Source: Chitinophagaceae bacterium (GTDB taxonomy: Bacteria > Bacteroidota > Bacteroidia > Chitinophagales > Chitinophagaceae). Taken from it: a stretch of DNA of 64,000 nucleotides. The stretch's first letter is position 1. Every line of letters begins with the position of its first letter. Of this stretch, positions 61,828-64,000 are shown one piece after another. The position numbers were made by a program, and so were the translations under genes. The notes under the pieces are model-generated. The model made no database searches, had not been told where the DNA came from, and saw only the letters and a program-made list of their open reading frames with translations. The stretch spans positions 1 through 64,000 of the forward strand of contig JADLCD010000167.1 in the NCBI GenBank assembly GCA_020847395.1. The letters run 5' to 3'.

Positions 61828-63597
61828 TTATTTCGCAAATACTTTTAAATTCACTATGTCCTTTTTCCCGTTGTTGCGTAAACGGATATAGCGCAAATTC
61901 TTTCCCGGCACTTCAACACCTGTCATAAAAGTAGTAACACCAATCTCATGTTTTTCTTCCGTAGCAATGCCTATATCTTCCCATTCGTTTCCATTTGCAG
62001 AGCCTTGTATATCTATGTTATGTTTGTTATTGAACAATCCGATCCTTGTTACATTTTTGGGTTTTTCAAGATCAATGATCATTTGATTATCGTTCCAGTC
62101 GCCAGGGCCGATATCCTTTGTAACAATCACTTCACCATACGCAAATTCGTCATTAATATCCTGCAGAACTGATACATCTGTTTCCTTTACCGGCTTTTCC
62201 ATGGTCAACTCAATAATTGTAACTATTGCATCTGCTGAAGAAGGTTTTGAAAACAGGTAGCTGGCGGTATTTTTTTTCCAACTTAATCTTTCCGGAATAT
62301 TTAGTAATGCGGCTTTAATGATATTATTATTTTTTAACAGCGGCAATATAAGCCCTTCCTGTTTCCATTCAAAAACATAAACGTATACCCGATTATCCCG
62401 GTATACCGTACCGTATGTGGATGTAGGTAGCCAGGGGCCACCTTGTGTACCATAATATGCATTACCGTATTTTTTTAACCACTTACCAATCTTTAACAAG
62501 GTATCCTTTTGGGCTTTATCCCATTCTCCGTTAAACCTGGCGCCCCAGCTTAACAGCATATTTCCGTTTCCGGATGCAGTTGTAAGAATTTGCCGCACCA
62601 AACTCTTTACCGAATAAACTTTGTGAGAAGGATCAAATCCCCAGCTACCGTTCAGCGTCATGGCGCTCTCCCATGGGCGTTGCTGGTACATACCGACACG
62701 TTGCTCCGGTGTATCAAAGTCACCGGGCAGGCTGGTGCGGTTATTTATGATAATCCCGGGCTGTAGTTTGCGTATCATCCGGGTAAGTTTCTCGGCATCC
62801 CACATGTCGGCTGTAAACATATTTCCGTACCATACCGCGTCAAACCAAAAAATATCGATCTTACCATATTTGGTCAATAGTTCCTCCACTACATTAAACT
62901 GGTACTCGATATATTTTTTGTGCGTTGGGCCCTGGGCAATTTTCTTTCCTGGTAATGCCTCAAAAAAAGGTGGTGCGGAAATTCTCTTTATCAGATTTGT
63001 ATCAATGGGTGCGTAATCAGGATGATACCAATCTCTTTGTGAATAATAAATTCCGACAGGCATTTTTGCCCGGCGACAGGCATCAATAATTTCTTTCAGG
63101 TAATCTCTTTTAAACGGTGTATTTGTGATTTTAAAATCAGAATATTTAGTATCCCACATATGAAATCCGTCGTGATGCTTGGCAATTACAGTGATGTATT
63201 TCATGCCCGCATCTTTAGCGGTTTGCACCCATTTATCAGCATTGAATTTTTCCAGTTTAAATAGCGATGGCCACACTTTTTGCCAGGCGCTGTCCGGATA
63301 AGCGCCATGACCGTTATCCGGCGCTTTACGATTATAAACAATTGGCCAGCTCATGTCCTTATTAACATAGGAGTTCAGACCAAAATGAATGAACATACCA
63401 TACCTTGCGTCATTAAACCACTTCATATCTCCCCGCTTTGCGAAATTGCTGGCGTTCCACTCATCCCTGGTGAATGGCTGGTATAAATTCCAATCGTCTT
63501 TTTGTGTGGCAAGCCGGGGATCTCCTTCCAGCACCGACCACTGTGCATGTATGATACCGCATGTAAACATTAGTAAAGTCGAAAAAATTATACGCAT
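61828..63597 (-). CDS. secreted alpha-L-fucosidase, GH29, with C-terminal F5/8C-like domain
   Basis: Signal peptide (about 1-18, ending IIHAQ). The GH29 barrel at about 40-380 has RYGMFIHFGLNSY, KHHDGFHMWDT and the nucleophile Asp253 in IDIFWFDAVW. A beta-sandwich at about 385-480 follows, then a discoidin-like domain at about 495-589 (DWNDNQMIIDLEKPKNVTRIGL) for sugar binding. It releases L-fucose from glycans outside the cytoplasm. It starts six bases after the mutarotase gene, so it forms an operon. The length of 589 aa is complete. Confidence 0.93.
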   Translation of the reverse strand: MRIIFSTLLMFTCGIIHAQWSVLEGDPRLATQKDDWNLYQPFTRDEWNASNFAKRGDMKWFNDARYGMFIHFGLNSYVNKDMSWPIVYNRKAPDNGHGAYPDSAWQKVWPSLFKLEKFNADKWVQTAKDAGMKYITVIAKHHDGFHMWDTKYSDFKITNTPFKRDYLKEIIDACRRAKMPVGIYYSQRDWYHPDYAPIDTNLIKRISAPPFFEALPGKKIAQGPTHKKYIEYQFNVVEELLTKYGKIDIFWFDAVWYGNMFTADMWDAEKLTRMIRKLQPGIIINNRTSLPGDFDTPEQRVGMYQQRPWESAMTLNGSWGFDPSHKVYSVKSLVRQILTTASGNGNMLLSWGARFNGEWDKAQKDTLLKIGKWLKKYGNAYYGTQGGPWLPTSTYGTVYRDNRVYVYVFEWKQEGLILPLLKNNNIIKAALLNIPERLSWKKNTASYLFSKPSSADAIVTIIELTMEKPVKETDVSVLQDINDEFAYGEVIVTKDIGPGDWNDNQMIIDLEKPKNVTRIGLFNNKHNIDIQGSANGNEWEDIGIATEEKHEIGVTTFMTGVEVPGKNLRYIRLRNNGKKDIVNLKVFAK

Positions 63598-63603
63598 ATC
63601 TTT

Positions 63604-64000
63604 TTATTGAACATGAAACACTTCTTCCATCCTGCTCCAGGTTTCGCCTTTGGCGGCGGCATCAGGCAAGGGCGCCTGTGTCGGCCCTGTTTCTTTCCAC
63701 CAATGTTGAGTGGTTGTGTCTGCCGCCATTTTTTTCATATCGGCATCAAAATCATTACCCGCATATTCAAAGTAGCTGAAGAGATAATATTTATCATCAA
63801 TCTTTTTTAGATAAATTGAATAATTGCGGATATTACATTCAGTTATCTTTTTCAATACAGCGGGCCATACAGCGGCGTGCAATTCTTTATAGTAAGCTAC
63901 TTTCTCCGGCTTAAGGCCCGTAACCATTCCGTAACGTTCTGTTTTTCTTTCAGCAGTAGTTACTGTGTCATTGTGTGAGGTGGTTTCTTTTCCGGCTGGT
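63604..64000 (-). CDS. L-rhamnose/L-fucose mutarotase family protein, cut by the window edge
   Basis: RhaM-like fold of about 105 residues (RYGMVTGLKPEKVAYYKELHAAVWPAVL, IYLKKIDDKYYLFSYFEYAG, ending TWSRMEEVFHV), which interconverts sugar anomers. ATG 63927 falls inside the conserved start (RYGM), and the frame stays open to the last base of the window (AGKETTSHNDTVTTAERKTE before it). The protein therefore has an N-terminal extension, probably a signal or lipoprotein leader, starting beyond the window. It belongs with the GH29 gene. Confidence 0.85.
   Translation of the reverse strand, partial: PAGKETTSHNDTVTTAERKTERYGMVTGLKPEKVAYYKELHAAVWPAVLKKITECNIRNYSIYLKKIDDKYYLFSYFEYAGNDFDADMKKMAADTTTQHWWKETGPTQAPLPDAAAKGETWSRMEEVFHVQ

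Noticed and set aside
1-64000. CRISPR array, prophage or integrative element
   Set aside because: I saw no regularly spaced direct repeats, integrase, capsid or conjugation genes. The repeats present are palindromic and dispersed.

Overview
The window is bacterial chromosome, AT-rich and gene-dense, and almost certainly from the Bacteroidota. Chitinophagaceae is the most likely family, by inference from gene content. The support is promoter boxes of the Bacteroidota type (TTTG, about 19 bases, TAnnTTTG), no Shine-Dalgarno-driven spacing, RprX/RprY-like two-component pairs, Bat (aerotolerance) genes, an RRM RNA-binding protein, a DUF6427 membrane protein and a GH29/mutarotase sugar cluster. 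Most of the window is ordinary housekeeping: sco1-fur-ruvB, kbl, oxyR, kup, purQ, uvrA, guaA, a beta carbonic anhydrase, lspA, tatC, glycyl-tRNA synthetase, a SAM hydrolase and tRNA-Lys.

Layout. 0-5.5 kb: CBS protein and hydrolase, aldo/keto reductase, first sensor kinase/regulator pair. 5.5-8.4 kb: leftward SCO1-Fur-RuvB operon, divergent from a MerC-type membrane protein, with a 23-bp palindromic operator in the shared promoter region. 8.4-16.8 kb: two Tat-exported sugar enzymes, RRM protein, DsbA-like protein, transporter, batB-batC, class D beta-lactamase. 16.8-23.3 kb: kbl, oxyR, two paralogous hydrolases, kup. 23.4-31.4 kb: secreted and membrane proteins, purQ, a sigma factor, uvrA. 31.4-34.1 kb: four 31-bp palindromes with a decayed REP-associated transposase. 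34.1-48.8 kb: guaA to a glycosyltransferase, including a sigma/membrane protein/TraB operon and a large outer-membrane receptor. 48.8-58.9 kb: repeat-rich gap, peptide permease, Lrp regulator, tatC, second kinase/regulator pair, MacB-like permease, glycyl-tRNA synthetase, tRNA-Lys. 59-61.8 kb: an accessory-looking segment holding a broken folE, an IS630 transposase remnant and a broken fucosidase. 61.8-64 kb: intact GH29 fucosidase and a mutarotase running off the window.

The most interesting signal is the 400-bp gap before oxyR. A 15-base match to the outer halves of the OxyR operator sits just ahead of oxyR, and on the other strand a consensus promoter interleaved with that of oxyR leads after about 90 nt to a strong intrinsic terminator with no gene between. 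This is the architecture of E. coli oxyR/oxyS. Other notable points are the Fur/Zur-type operator, the palindrome family with compensatory arm changes beside a transposase relic, and several promoter boxes so close to start codons that the mRNAs would be nearly leaderless.
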